Part shown: positions 49,004 through 56,887 of the stretch, piece after piece | How the letters are laid out: every line of letters starts with the position of its first letter | Position numbering within the stretch: the first letter of the stretch is position 1 | NCBI RefSeq assembly: GCF_001485575.1 | Contig: NZ_BCNB01000004.1 | Coordinates: 1 to 64,000 of the forward strand | Length of the DNA: 64,000 nucleotides | DNA from: Haloarcula sp. CBA1127 | Lineage (GTDB): Archaea; Halobacteriota; Halobacteria; Halobacteriales; Haloarculaceae | Direction of reading: 5' to 3' | Program-made: the position numbers and the translations under genes | The notes under the pieces: model-generated | What the model was told of the DNA's origin: nothing | Databases searched by the model: none | The model's input: only the letters and a program-made list of their open reading frames with translations

Positions 49004-49390
49004 TCACTTCGAGCCTTCATGGCGCACAACTCGCCACTCACTGACTGAGGTCCACACCACCTTGTCCGGAGCTTTGTATCTGAATCCTAATAGGTTAACC
49101 TCGCATTGGTTTCGTCGCAGATATTCATCGTAATTCGGGAGTTCGTTTGTGATGCCATTCCGGTTCTGGTAGTCTTGGTTGGCGTATTTATTGAGACCAA
49201 TGGACTTGGCGACTCCGCTCTTGAAGCCGCCTGCGCCGCCGATGGCTGCAGCGGCAGCGATGGCGGGGAGGCCACCACTAGCCGTCCCAAGCATGAGACC
49301 TGTACCACCACTCGTTGAGGTGGCTAATGGGTCCTGAACCGTGGTATTGGTCGCTGATGAACCCGGTTGGCCGTCAGTAGAACAGGCAAT
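49004..49390 (-). pseudogene. Array unit 6: orphan glycine-rich cassette without a partner gene
   Basis: The segment opens at 49390 with STDGQPGSSATNTTVQDPLA, matching the linker of the full-length protein at 56213 and of unit 2. It jumps directly to GLMLGTASGGLPAIAAAAAI and GGAGGF.SGVAKSIGL, the membrane-type zipper also found in unit 2. It ends with a different tail (NGITNELPNYDEYLRRNQCE). The frame upstream is closed by TGA, so the only start is an internal ATG at 49294. No 244-aa partner follows. It looks like a displaced, silent cassette at the end of the array. Confidence 0.65.
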
Positions 49391-49437
49391 ATTGGATCAG
49401 ACTAGCAGTGGTCGCAGATGGATTCAACACACTACTG

Positions 49438-50166
49438 TTAGGTCTCGCCGATACCGTCGCCGTGGATATTGAGTTTACCGACGCCCTGGACTTTGTACTC
49501 GTCTGGCGGTTCTTCGCCCATATCGAGATAGATATCTCGGATCTGAGCGAGGAGGTGGGTCAGAACGAGCTTGTGGAACTCCTCTTGGTAGTCGAAGCCT
49601 TCGCCGATGTCTAGTGCGGGTATCACACAGAGGATGAGACTGTCGTCTAACTCTCGTGTCTGGCCGACAGTCCCATCGCTGCCGTCCGGTCGTTCATAGC
49701 TCAGCACAACATCAAGCACTTCATCGATACGGTTCTCCGGCGTGATGGTGAACGCTTTGTAGATACGCGCCGACTCGACAATGACGGACTCCCGGGGTTC
49801 AGAGGCGTATCCAGCGGGGTCGTCTAACGCCTCGTAGAAATCCCGGAACTCCCGGTGGAAATCATCGAGTTGGTACGCTTTCAGCGCTTCTATTCCCCGC
49901 TTGATATGGTCCGGGTCCCACATCGGCTTCAAGATATCTTCCTCCGGAAACTCCTGCTGAGCAGCGTACTTCGCTCGCTCTTCGACTTGGGACATGATTC
50001 GCTGTTCCTCCTCGGTTCGATCTTCCGGCTTTAGAGGATAGTCTTGCGTGCCGTGTTCTCGTATTTTACCATCCATTGAAATTGTTATAGCATGACGGTT
50101 CCCGTTCTCGTCATACACTTCGATTCCACAATTCTTCTCATCATGACCGAGTAGTCCTGTTTGCAT
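49438..50166 (-). CDS. Array unit 5: ~244-aa family protein, copy A5
   Basis: This 242-aa soluble acidic protein has a three-part layout. Part 1 (residues 1-47) is a beta-type start, GLLGHDEKNCGIEVYDENGN, and varies between copies. Part 2 (about 48-125) is a helical block, RTEEEQRIMSQVEERAKYAA to FHREFRDFYEAL. The C-terminal block ends VLTHLLAQIRDIYLDMGEEP. It is nearly identical to copy A1 at 54591 from about residue 48 on, but differs at the N-terminus. It starts 2 bp after the glycine-rich cassette of unit 5. I do not recognise the family; an immunity or chaperone role for the paired small protein is my inference. Confidence 0.75.
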   Translation of the reverse strand: MQTGLLGHDEKNCGIEVYDENGNRHAITISMDGKIREHGTQDYPLKPEDRTEEEQRIMSQVEERAKYAAQQEFPEEDILKPMWDPDHIKRGIEALKAYQLDDFHREFRDFYEALDDPAGYASEPRESVIVESARIYKAFTITPENRIDEVLDVVLSYERPDGSDGTVGQTRELDDSLILCVIPALDIGEGFDYQEEFHKLVLTHLLAQIRDIYLDMGEEPPDEYKVQGVGKLNIHGDGIGET

Positions 50167-50168
50167 AA

Positions 50169-50541
50169 TTATTCGAATTCGGTCTCGTTATTGGTTGCAA
50201 TTCCAGCACCACTAGAGTGGTCGCTGGACTGATACCGACCGGTCCCGACATCCCATCCCATTTTGATGTCACTGGCCCACATATCAGCTTTGGTGGTGAC
50301 GGTGTCGACGGTGTCGGTAAAGCGAGTGCGGACATCGTCGGGTATGCGTTGGGCAATGCCGTCACCGTAGCGCTCGACAGATTTCTGTGTGGCCCAGCCT
50401 GCGGCGCCGCCCATGAGAGCGCCCGGAATGCCGCCAACCGCGCCGCCAATGAGCGCACCGACCTCTTTGCCGACGACAGATTTGAGCGCTTCGGCTGCGA
50501 GGCTCTGGCCAACGGAGCCGTCCTCGTGTTTACTGTTGAGT
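50169..50541 (-). CDS. Array unit 5: glycine-zipper cassette lacking its N-terminus
   Basis: Homology to the C-terminal third of the full-length protein (56213) starts directly after the stop codon of copy A4: ELNSKHEDGSVGQSLAAEAL, VVGKEVGALIGGAVGGIPGA, GGAAGWATQKSVERYGDG and MWASDIKMGWDVGTGRYQSS. It ends with a unique tail, GIATNNETEFE. The N-terminal membrane helix and linker are absent. The first ATG in frame is at 50414, so translation may give only ~81 residues. The joint between A4 and this cassette is a clean deletion or recombination point. Confidence 0.65.
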
Positions 50542-50542
50542 T

Positions 50543-51277
50543 CTACGTTGCACCGATACCATCGCCGACGATATTGAGTTTGCCGATACCTTCGACGCGA
50601 TACTCTGCCGGTGGGTCTTCGCCCATGTTGAGGTAGATATCCCGAATTTGGGCCATCAGGTGTGACATAATCACATCAGTGAATTCTTCTTCATACTCGA
50701 ACCCGTCAGCGAATTCCAGTTCCGGCATCGCGAAGATGAGTTCCTTGTTGGGGTACGACGGATTGGAGCCGATGCGGTGCTCACTACCATCGGTGAGTTT
50801 GTAGTCGATAACCACGTCTGATACGTCGAGTACTTCGCTATCATCGAAGTGGACGGCTAAGTTGACGATAATTGACTCTTGATTGACGGGACTATCGTCG
50901 ATGTACTGCATCGGGTCTCTGAGCGCTTCGTAGTACTCTCGGAAATCTTCTAAGAATTGTTCCATGGGGTAGTTGCTGAATGCCTCGATACCAGCCTTGA
51001 TGTGTTCTGGCCGCCACATCGGGCTCAGGATATCCGCCTCTGGGAACTCCTGTTGGGCTGCAAACCGTGCGCGGGCTTCGACCTGAGTCATTATTCGCTG
51101 CTCTTCCTCGGTTCGATTTTCTTTTTTAAATGGATACGAATTCTCGTCAAGTGTGTGCTTCTCAACATTTCCTGTCCATTCTACATTAACTATGTGACGA
51201 ACATCTCGTTCGTCATACACTTCTACGCCGATGGCCTGATCATCGTGACCTAGTATGTCTATTCTCATTTTTATCAA
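50543..51277 (-). CDS. Array unit 4: ~244-aa family protein, copy A4
   Basis: This 244-aa protein is the most diverged of the five. It keeps ILGHDDQAIGVEVYDERD, RTEEEQRIMTQVEARARFAA, the DILSPMWRPEHIKAGIEAF block and MSHLMAQIRDIYLNMGEDPP near the C-terminus, while the 130-190 middle is its own. It lies 11 bp after the small glycine-rich gene of unit 4. It is probably soluble, with no signal or membrane helix. Confidence 0.75.
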   Translation of the reverse strand: MIKMRIDILGHDDQAIGVEVYDERDVRHIVNVEWTGNVEKHTLDENSYPFKKENRTEEEQRIMTQVEARARFAAQQEFPEADILSPMWRPEHIKAGIEAFSNYPMEQFLEDFREYYEALRDPMQYIDDSPVNQESIIVNLAVHFDDSEVLDVSDVVIDYKLTDGSEHRIGSNPSYPNKELIFAMPELEFADGFEYEEEFTDVIMSHLMAQIRDIYLNMGEDPPAEYRVEGIGKLNIVGDGIGAT

Positions 51278-51288
51278 ATGATGTTTCC

Positions 51289-51621
51289 CTAATCAAACCG
51301 GTTACTGCTGTGCTTGCCTCCGTTCCCTGCAGCCCCTTGCGCCTCTTCGGCAGCCACTCTGGATTGAGCCATGCTTTCCTTGAAGTCTGAGTAGGCGTCA
51401 ACGGTCAGGTCTGAGACAGCAGAGGCCGTGTTGGAAATGCCGTCCCGAAGGCCTTGCTTGTTCATTTGTTTTCCAGCGAAGGTGATTGTTCCGGCGAGGG
51501 CGACAGTCCCGGCGGCAACGGCGAGACCGCCAGAGAGTCCGACTGCGGTGGCAGCGGCTCCGGCCACTGTGCCGCCGGCTGGCCCCATCATCTCCCCGAG
51601 GAGTTTGCGGCCCGACCGCAT
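51289..51621 (-). CDS. Array unit 4: small glycine/alanine-rich membrane-type protein
   Basis: This 110-aa protein opens MRSGRKLLGEMMGPAGGTVA and then has a long Gly/Ala run with small residues at regular spacing (AGAAATAVGLSGGLAVAAG, TVALAGTITFAG), like a glycine zipper able to insert into membranes. The second half is polar and helical, ending in GAAGNGGKHSSNRFD. Unlike the other cassettes it has a normal start codon and seems complete. It may be the active small form of the array's membrane-type partner. Confidence 0.65.
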   Translation of the reverse strand: MRSGRKLLGEMMGPAGGTVAGAAATAVGLSGGLAVAAGTVALAGTITFAGKQMNKQGLRDGISNTASAVSDLTVDAYSDFKESMAQSRVAAEEAQGAAGNGGKHSSNRFD

Positions 51622-51714
51622 TGAATTTCAATTCGTAGTCTCCCACGCCGACCGCATCGTGATTTGAGTTCATTAATCAGAACTGGTGTCTCAAACGGAG
51701 CCGTTGGTTCACTA

Positions 51715-51948
51715 TTACTCCATATGCCTGTCATCCCAGACGTTGGTCACCGCCCCTCCAAGCATGACGAGAACCGCCCATTGAAGCGTCCAGATAAGCC
51801 CGATTACAGTGCCAGCGATGATCAATAAGAGCGAGACAATCATGTCGGGCACCTCGGGCCTGTCAGTCAAGTTCCGAACGTACATTCCGGTTCCAATAAA
51901 CTGTGCCACTGCAAGCAGCCCGAATAGCCCCCAACTGTATTCGACCAT
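51715..51948 (-). CDS. Small membrane protein within the array
   Basis: This is a 77-aa protein, hydrophobic almost throughout: YSWGLFGLLAVAQFIGTGMY, a short charged loop (LTDRPEVPD), then MIVSLLLIIAGTVIGLIWTL and WAVLVMLGGAVTNVW, so two to three helices. It precedes the unit 4 pair in the same orientation. No other unit has a counterpart. The function is unknown; it may belong with unit 4. Confidence 0.55.
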   Translation of the reverse strand: MVEYSWGLFGLLAVAQFIGTGMYVRNLTDRPEVPDMIVSLLLIIAGTVIGLIWTLQWAVLVMLGGAVTNVWDDRHME

Positions 51949-52086
51949 TAATTCAATACAGCATTTATTTCGGAATATACTTGCCGATATTATCCTGCTA
52001 AAAACTCTGATTGCGTCTGTCTCTTTGCATCAGTGCCAACGAGTCGGCCAGTCAGTGTTGGACTCTTCGCTTGTTCAGGTCTTGTA

Positions 52087-52827
52087 TCAGCCATCCGGCC
52101 GGGAGACAAGTCCATCGTGGAGGGTCGCCGTTTTGCCGATGCCTTCGACCTGGTATTCGGTGGGTGGTTCTTCGCCCATGTTGAGGTAGATGTCCCGGAT
52201 CTGGCACATGAGATTGCTGACGACGAGTGCCTGGAATGATTCGGGGAACTCGAAATCGTCACGTTCGAACGTTAGTGCTGGGAGCGTGACGACAAATCGG
52301 TCAGCAGCGGGCGGATCGTCGGCACTTTTGACGGTGGCTCGCGTTTCACCACCGGTATCTGTATATTGGATGCTCGTTTTTGATGAGTCAACGAATTCGT
52401 TGTCATCAGAAATGTAGATGTGCTTCCGAATGCGGTCAACGGATTGGACACCGTCGTCGATACGCTCGCCCGTGTGGTCCCGAACGGCGTCGTAATACTC
52501 ACGGAAGTGTTCGGCGAATGTCTCGGTGGGCAGGGTGCGCATAACTTCCATCGCTCGCTCTATCTCGCCCGGGAGCCACGCCGGACTCTCAATAATGTCT
52601 TCGTCTTCGAAGTGAGCGTGTGCCGCGTATTCAGCGCGTATGCGGACCTGCTGCATGATCCGCTCTTGTTCGTCCGTGCGCTCTGAAGCCTCACGCGGGT
52701 ATACATCCTGTCCGTGTTTTTCAATATTCCCATCCCAATCGAGTTCAAACGTGTGTCTGTCTCCATTGGTATCGAAAACTTCGACACCAACCCCTCTCTC
52801 ATCGTGTCCGAGTATGTTTGCTTCCAT
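52087..52827 (-). CDS. Array unit 3: ~244-aa family protein, copy A3
   Basis: This is a 246-aa protein. It shares with copy A2 (53085) a nearly identical helical block (ASERTDEQERIMQQVRIRAE ... FAEHFREYYDAVRDHTGERI) and an identical C-terminal block (FPESFQALVVSNLMCQIRDI ... GIGKTATLHDGLVSRP). Residues 1-45 (ANILGHDERGVGVEVFDTNG) and the 130-180 middle differ. This mosaic suggests recombination within the array. It follows the unit 3 remnant cassette by 60 bp. A short frame remnant (SPTLTGRLVGTDAKRQTQ) lies downstream. Confidence 0.75.
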   Translation of the reverse strand: MEANILGHDERGVGVEVFDTNGDRHTFELDWDGNIEKHGQDVYPREASERTDEQERIMQQVRIRAEYAAHAHFEDEDIIESPAWLPGEIERAMEVMRTLPTETFAEHFREYYDAVRDHTGERIDDGVQSVDRIRKHIYISDDNEFVDSSKTSIQYTDTGGETRATVKSADDPPAADRFVVTLPALTFERDDFEFPESFQALVVSNLMCQIRDIYLNMGEEPPTEYQVEGIGKTATLHDGLVSRPDG

Positions 52828-52887
52828 AATTACTTCCTTTCTTTGGTTGATTTATACCATCCACTTTGCTCTATATTTCTGATTTAA

Positions 52888-53083
52888 TTATCTTCGTTGT
52901 TGAATCTGTTGTCTGTTTCGTGAGTGTTTGCTTTAGCACTGCCAGTCGCTCTCTGAGTGTCTTTCTGGCCCGGTGAGAAGTCAAGGACATCGCGGATACT
53001 GTCGGCGACATTGCTGGCGTCTTTCGGAACTTCGTTTGTGATGCCATCCCAGCTCTGATAATCTGTATCGGTCTGTTTCAGGA
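52888..53083 (-). pseudogene. Array unit 3: C-terminal tail of a small cassette, orphan
   Basis: Directly after the stop of copy A2 the minus strand reads DYQSWDGITNEVPKDASNVA, DSIRDVLDF, and a unique tail ending HETDNRFNNEDN before a stop. It corresponds to the last ~60 residues of the unit 2 protein (DYQSWDGITNEVPKDVGNAV). The zipper and N-terminus are missing and there is no start codon. It shows the same kind of truncation as units 5 and 6. Confidence 0.6.
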
Positions 53084-53084
53084 T

Positions 53085-53825
53085 TTATCCGTTTGGTCGG
53101 GAAACAAGTCCATCGTGGAGGGTCGCAGTCTTGCCAATGCCTTCTACCTGGTATTCGGTGGGCGGCTCCTCGCCCATGTTGAGGTAGATGTCCCGGATCT
53201 GGCACATGAGATTGCTGACGACGAGTGCTTGGAATGACTCGGGGAACTCGAAGTCGTCGCGCTCGAACGTTAGTGGTGGGAGCGTGACGACGAAACTATC
53301 GAAGCCGTCTGGCCCCTCGGCGCTGAGATTTGTGACTTGAGTTTCTCCATCGGTGTCCATGTACTGGATTTTTGCCGGCGTTGTGTGGACAAGCTCGTTA
53401 TCGTCAGAGATGTAGATGAGTTTTCGAATACGTACAACCGCTTGAACATCGTCGTCGATACGCTCGCCCGTGTGGTCCCGGACGGCGTCGTAATACTCGC
53501 GGAAGTGTTCGGCGAATGTTTCCGTGGGCAGGGTGCGGATGACTTCCATCGCTCGCTCTATCTCGCCCGGGAGCCAGGCCGGGTCTTCAATAATGTCTTC
53601 GTCCTCGAAGTGAGCGTGTGCCGCGTATTCAGCGCGTATGCGGACCTGCTGCATGATCCGCTCTTGTTCGTCCGTACGCTCTGAAGCCTCGTGTGGGTAT
53701 GTCTCTTGTGCGTGATTGAGCACTGTCCCATCCCAACTTATTCTAATTATGTGCCTATCGCCGTTATTATCATATACTTCTACACTGCAATCTTCGTCGT
53801 CGTGGCCGCGTATTTCAGTTTTCAT
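53085..53825 (-). CDS. Array unit 2: ~244-aa family protein, copy A2
   Basis: This 246-aa protein overlaps the end of the unit 2 zipper gene by 11 bp. The N-terminus (KTEIRGHDDEDCSVEVYDNN, GDRHIIRISWDGTVLNHAQE) is its own. From residue ~46 to 125 and from ~185 to the end it is nearly identical to copy A3. There is no signal peptide or membrane segment. The translational overlap supports a functional pair with the protein encoded just upstream. Confidence 0.76.
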   Translation of the reverse strand: MKTEIRGHDDEDCSVEVYDNNGDRHIIRISWDGTVLNHAQETYPHEASERTDEQERIMQQVRIRAEYAAHAHFEDEDIIEDPAWLPGEIERAMEVIRTLPTETFAEHFREYYDAVRDHTGERIDDDVQAVVRIRKLIYISDDNELVHTTPAKIQYMDTDGETQVTNLSAEGPDGFDSFVVTLPPLTFERDDFEFPESFQALVVSNLMCQIRDIYLNMGEEPPTEYQVEGIGKTATLHDGLVSRPNG

Positions 53826-54396
53826 AATCTTTCACATTTTCACTGTCGAAGTCACTACCAGCTTCGGCATCGCCAGTCGCTTTCTGCGTGTCTTTGTCTC
53901 CACCAGAGAGGCCAACGACATCACGGATGCTGTCGACGGCGTTCCCGACGTCTTTCGGGACTTCGTTTGTGATGCCATCCCAGCTCTGGTAGTCTCTGTC
54001 GAGTTTATCGAGACCAATGGACTTGGCGACTCCGGTCCCGAAGCCGCCTGCGCCGCCGATGGCTGCAGCGGCAGCGATGGCGGGGAGGCCACCACTAGCC
54101 GTCCCAAGCATGAGACCTGCACCAGCGATCCCGCCTTTAGCGATTGACTTGAACGCACCTTTCTTGCCGCCGGCTTTGAGGTGGTCGCTGAAGTCTTTGT
54201 CGCCAATTTCGCCGATGCCTTCGCTCAGCGCATCGATGTCGTCGTTCTCGAAGGCTTGTTCGATAATTTCTTGTTGGGCCTCCTCGGATTTCTGGCGGAA
54301 CTCGTAGCTGCTCATCTCGTCGAGGTCATGTTTCTGGGCAGGGTCCTCATCCGTCCCGTAGCCCGGTTTATCCCTGATGTCCCGCACGGACTCCAT
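53815..54396 (-). CDS. Array unit 2: glycine-zipper protein
   Basis: From ATG 54396 this is a 193-aa protein. A helical, acidic first part (SSYEFRQKSEEAQQEIIEQA) leads to a Gly/Ala zipper (GGIAGAGLMLGTASGGLPAI, AAAAAIGGAGGFGTGVAKSI) and a polar tail (SWDGITNEVPKDVGNAVDSI, then a unique end ...SENVKDYEN). The frame remains open upstream to about 54535, reading STDSQPGSAATDTTAQELSA, which matches the linker of the full-length protein at 56213, but without a start. So this cassette either uses 54396 or is silent until recombined onto a complete N-terminus. Confidence 0.65.
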   Translation of the reverse strand: MESVRDIRDKPGYGTDEDPAQKHDLDEMSSYEFRQKSEEAQQEIIEQAFENDDIDALSEGIGEIGDKDFSDHLKAGGKKGAFKSIAKGGIAGAGLMLGTASGGLPAIAAAAAIGGAGGFGTGVAKSIGLDKLDRDYQSWDGITNEVPKDVGNAVDSIRDVVGLSGGDKDTQKATGDAEAGSDFDSENVKDYEN

Positions 54397-54590
54397 CTCG
54401 TAGGAGGTGTCGCTGACCGACGGTTCTGATGGCTGTGAGTCAGCACTGCCACCATCCGGAGCTACCGCTGAGGTGGCTGACAGCTCCTGGGCCGTGGTAT
54501 CGGTCGCTGCTGAACCCGGCTGGGAGTCAGTAGAACAGGCAATATTGGATCAGACTGTCAGTGGTCGCAGATGGATTCAACACACTACTG

Positions 54591-55319
54591 TTAGGTCTCG
54601 CCGATACCGTCGCCGTGGATATTGAGCTTGCCGACGCCTTGGACTTTGTACTCGTCTGGCGGTTCTTCGCCCATATCGAGATATATATCTCGGATCTGAG
54701 CGAGGAGGTGGGTCAGAACGAGCTTGTGGAACTCCTCTTGGTAGTCGAAGCCTTCGCCGATGTCTAGTGCGGGTATCACACAGAGGATGAGACTGTCGTC
54801 TAACTCTCGTGTCTGGCCGACAGTTCCATCGCTGCCGTCCGGTCGTTCATAGCTCAGCACAACATCAAGCACTTCATCGATACGGTTCTCCGGCGTGATG
54901 GTGAACGCTTTGTAGATACGCGCCGACTCGACAACGACGGACTCCCGAGGTTCAGGGGCGTATCCAGCGGGGTCGTCTAACGCTTCGTAGAAATCCCGAA
55001 ACTCCCGGTGGAAATCATCAAGTTGGTACGCTTTGACCGCTTCTATTCCCCGCCTGATATGGTCTGGGTCCCACATCGGCTCCAAGATATCTTCCTCCGG
55101 AAACTCCTGCTGAGCAGCGTACTTCGCTCGTTCCTCGACTTGAGATAAGATTCGCTGTTCTTCCTCAGTACGGTTGGCCCGTTCGTTGGGATAATCTTGC
55201 GTTGCGTGTTGATCAATCGTTCCATCCCACTCTACAGAGATGACGTGACGATTGCCATGCTCATCGAACACCTCTATGCCGCAATCTTCGTCATCGTGAC
55301 CGAGTAAGCTTGTTTCCAT
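54591..55319 (-). CDS. Array unit 1: ~244-aa family protein, copy A1
   Basis: This 242-aa protein is encoded 3 bp after the full-length effector-like gene. The N-terminal ~47 residues (TSLLGHDDEDCGIEVFDEHG, GNRHVISVEWDGTIDQHATQ) differ from copy A5, while the rest, and the ~50 bp after the stop, are almost identical to A5 (54545-55140 versus 49390-49990). It belongs to the one complete unit of the array. If the system is toxin/immunity, this would be the immunity or chaperone of the active unit. Confidence 0.76.
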   Translation of the reverse strand: METSLLGHDDEDCGIEVFDEHGNRHVISVEWDGTIDQHATQDYPNERANRTEEEQRILSQVEERAKYAAQQEFPEEDILEPMWDPDHIRRGIEAVKAYQLDDFHREFRDFYEALDDPAGYAPEPRESVVVESARIYKAFTITPENRIDEVLDVVLSYERPDGSDGTVGQTRELDDSLILCVIPALDIGEGFDYQEEFHKLVLTHLLAQIRDIYLDMGEEPPDEYKVQGVGKLNIHGDGIGET

Positions 55320-55322
55320 GAT

Positions 55323-56213
55323 TTACGAGTACTTGTCGTGGGTATTGTCCACACTCTCAACTCCGCCCCCAGCACCACCAGAGTGGTCGCTGGACTGATA
55401 CCGACCGGTCCCGACATCCCATCCCATTTTGATGTCACTGGCCCACATATCAGCTTTGGTGGTGACGGTGTCGACGGTGTCGGCAAAGCGAGTGCGGACG
55501 TCGTCGGGCAGACGTTTGGAAATGCCGTCACCGTAGCGCTCGACAGATTTCTGTGTGGCCCAGCCTGCGGCGCCGCCCATGAGCGCGCCCGGAATGCCGC
55601 CAACCGCGCCGCCAATGAGCGCACCGAGTTCTTTGCCGACGACAGATTTGAGCGCTTCGGCTGCGAGGCTCTGGCCAACGGAGCCGTCCTCGTGTTTACT
55701 GTTGAGTTCCCAGAGGTCGTCGACCTGCTCGTCCGACCAGTCGTCGGAGACCGCGGCTTCGAACGCCTCGCGGTCATCAAGTTCACTGAGCGATTGCTCT
55801 GATGGCTCTTGATACCCGTCGCTGTCTGAAGTCTGATTTGCCGGTGCATCTGGTGTCGTTCCGTCTTCGTATTGCTCCAGAGTGGCTTGTCCTGATTCCG
55901 TCACCGACGTGGCTGACAAGTCCTGTGCCGTGTTGTCGGCCACCGACGAATCTGACTGGGAGTCGGTAGAACCGCCTTCCATCGGGACAGTCGATGCGAC
56001 AACGCCCGTTTTAGACGCTGGTGTCGGGCCTGAACCGCCGGTGCCGCCGATTCCGACCACGCCAGCAACTGTGTTTTTGCCCTTCGACAGGCCTTTTGAC
56101 ACTGTACCGGCAGCGGCCCCTGCAGCGCCACCCAGCGAACCAGCGAACATCGACAGGGTGTACATTATGCTCAGGCCAGCCATCGCAGCAATTGTCATGG
56201 CTGGCATTGCCAT
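55323..56213 (-). CDS. Array unit 1: full-length glycine-zipper membrane-type protein
   Basis: This is a 296-aa protein. The N-terminus is a membrane/zipper segment (MAMPAMTIAAMAGLSIMYTL, FAGSLGGAAGAAAGTVSKGL). A Ser/Thr/Asp-rich linker of ~100 residues follows (STDSQSDSSVADNTAQDLSA). Then come an acidic helix (FEAAVSDDWSDEQVDDLWEL), a second zipper (GKELGALIGGAVGGIPGALM) and a C-terminal domain ending in a unique tail (GGGVESVDNTHDKYS). It is the only cassette with an intact N-terminus and its own start. By analogy with polymorphic toxins it would be the expressed form onto which the other cassettes can recombine. I know no family match. Confidence 0.72.
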   Translation of the reverse strand: MAMPAMTIAAMAGLSIMYTLSMFAGSLGGAAGAAAGTVSKGLSKGKNTVAGVVGIGGTGGSGPTPASKTGVVASTVPMEGGSTDSQSDSSVADNTAQDLSATSVTESGQATLEQYEDGTTPDAPANQTSDSDGYQEPSEQSLSELDDREAFEAAVSDDWSDEQVDDLWELNSKHEDGSVGQSLAAEALKSVVGKELGALIGGAVGGIPGALMGGAAGWATQKSVERYGDGISKRLPDDVRTRFADTVDTVTTKADMWASDIKMGWDVGTGRYQSSDHSGGAGGGVESVDNTHDKYS

Positions 56214-56887
56214 CTGAATCCTAACAGCTCAAATTCACGTTGCTTTCGTCGAATTCAGCTATCGTAATTTAGAGCTGTATTCAGCCGGGACCCGGACAGT
56301 TCTTGGCGGGGATCGCGCCCGCTACTGCAGGCACGATTGGACCGAAGCGAGACGCGCGACCGCGCCGAGCGCAGCGCACCGTCGTCCGAGTGAGCGCACG
56401 CGAACGAGGACACGACAGACGAGCATCGCGAGTCTGGCAGTGGCGTCGCGCGCTGTCGCGACACCCACTGTTTATTCCAGTTGGTCCCAAGGCAGTGGAC
56501 TCATGCCTGCAATTCATTTCACACACTCCGAGACTGTCGACTCACTAAGTATTAGCTGGAGGAGCCACCAATCAGCAACTGGTTCCTGATCTTGGAGCGT
56601 AAATAACGGAGCAACGACCAAGCTGATCGTCTCCCTCGCAGACCCACTCGGGATCGATCCTCCCACCTGCAAAGCTCTCGTCGAACCGTTTAGCAGTCGG
56701 GACTCTCTGCTGGATCCGACTCAGTCTGAAACTGGCCCAAGCAGTAGCAGCATCGTCTCCAGATCAGTGTCGGGCCAACGACGCTGGAACCGACAGCGGG
56801 CTTGAATTACCTGCATGGGATACTGCCCTATTACTCGACGCCGCTACCTATTTATATGCTGTTGCACAAAATCAGATAGTGTCTGAA
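56214..56887. other. Intergenic region with repeat R1
   Basis: No gene is supported. 56214-56270 resembles 49078-49136 at the other end of the array (TCTGAATCCTAA, TTTCGTCG, ATCGTAATT in the same order). Repeat R1 fills 56311-56470. The remaining ~400 bp show nothing I recognise until the TATTTATATG box near 56849, which probably serves the MNT gene. Confidence 0.55.
56311..56470. repeat. GC-rich dispersed repeat, copy R1
   Basis: It starts GATCGCGCCCGCTACTGCAG and ends in GCGTCGCGCGCTGTCGCG. The same start, the same internal blocks (CGATTGGACCG, AGACGCGCGA, GCCGAGCGCAGCGC) and the same end recur at 58114 and 62198. Each copy lies at a boundary between unrelated small gene modules. It could be a non-autonomous element or a recombination hot spot. 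There is no coding potential with a start. Confidence 0.8.
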
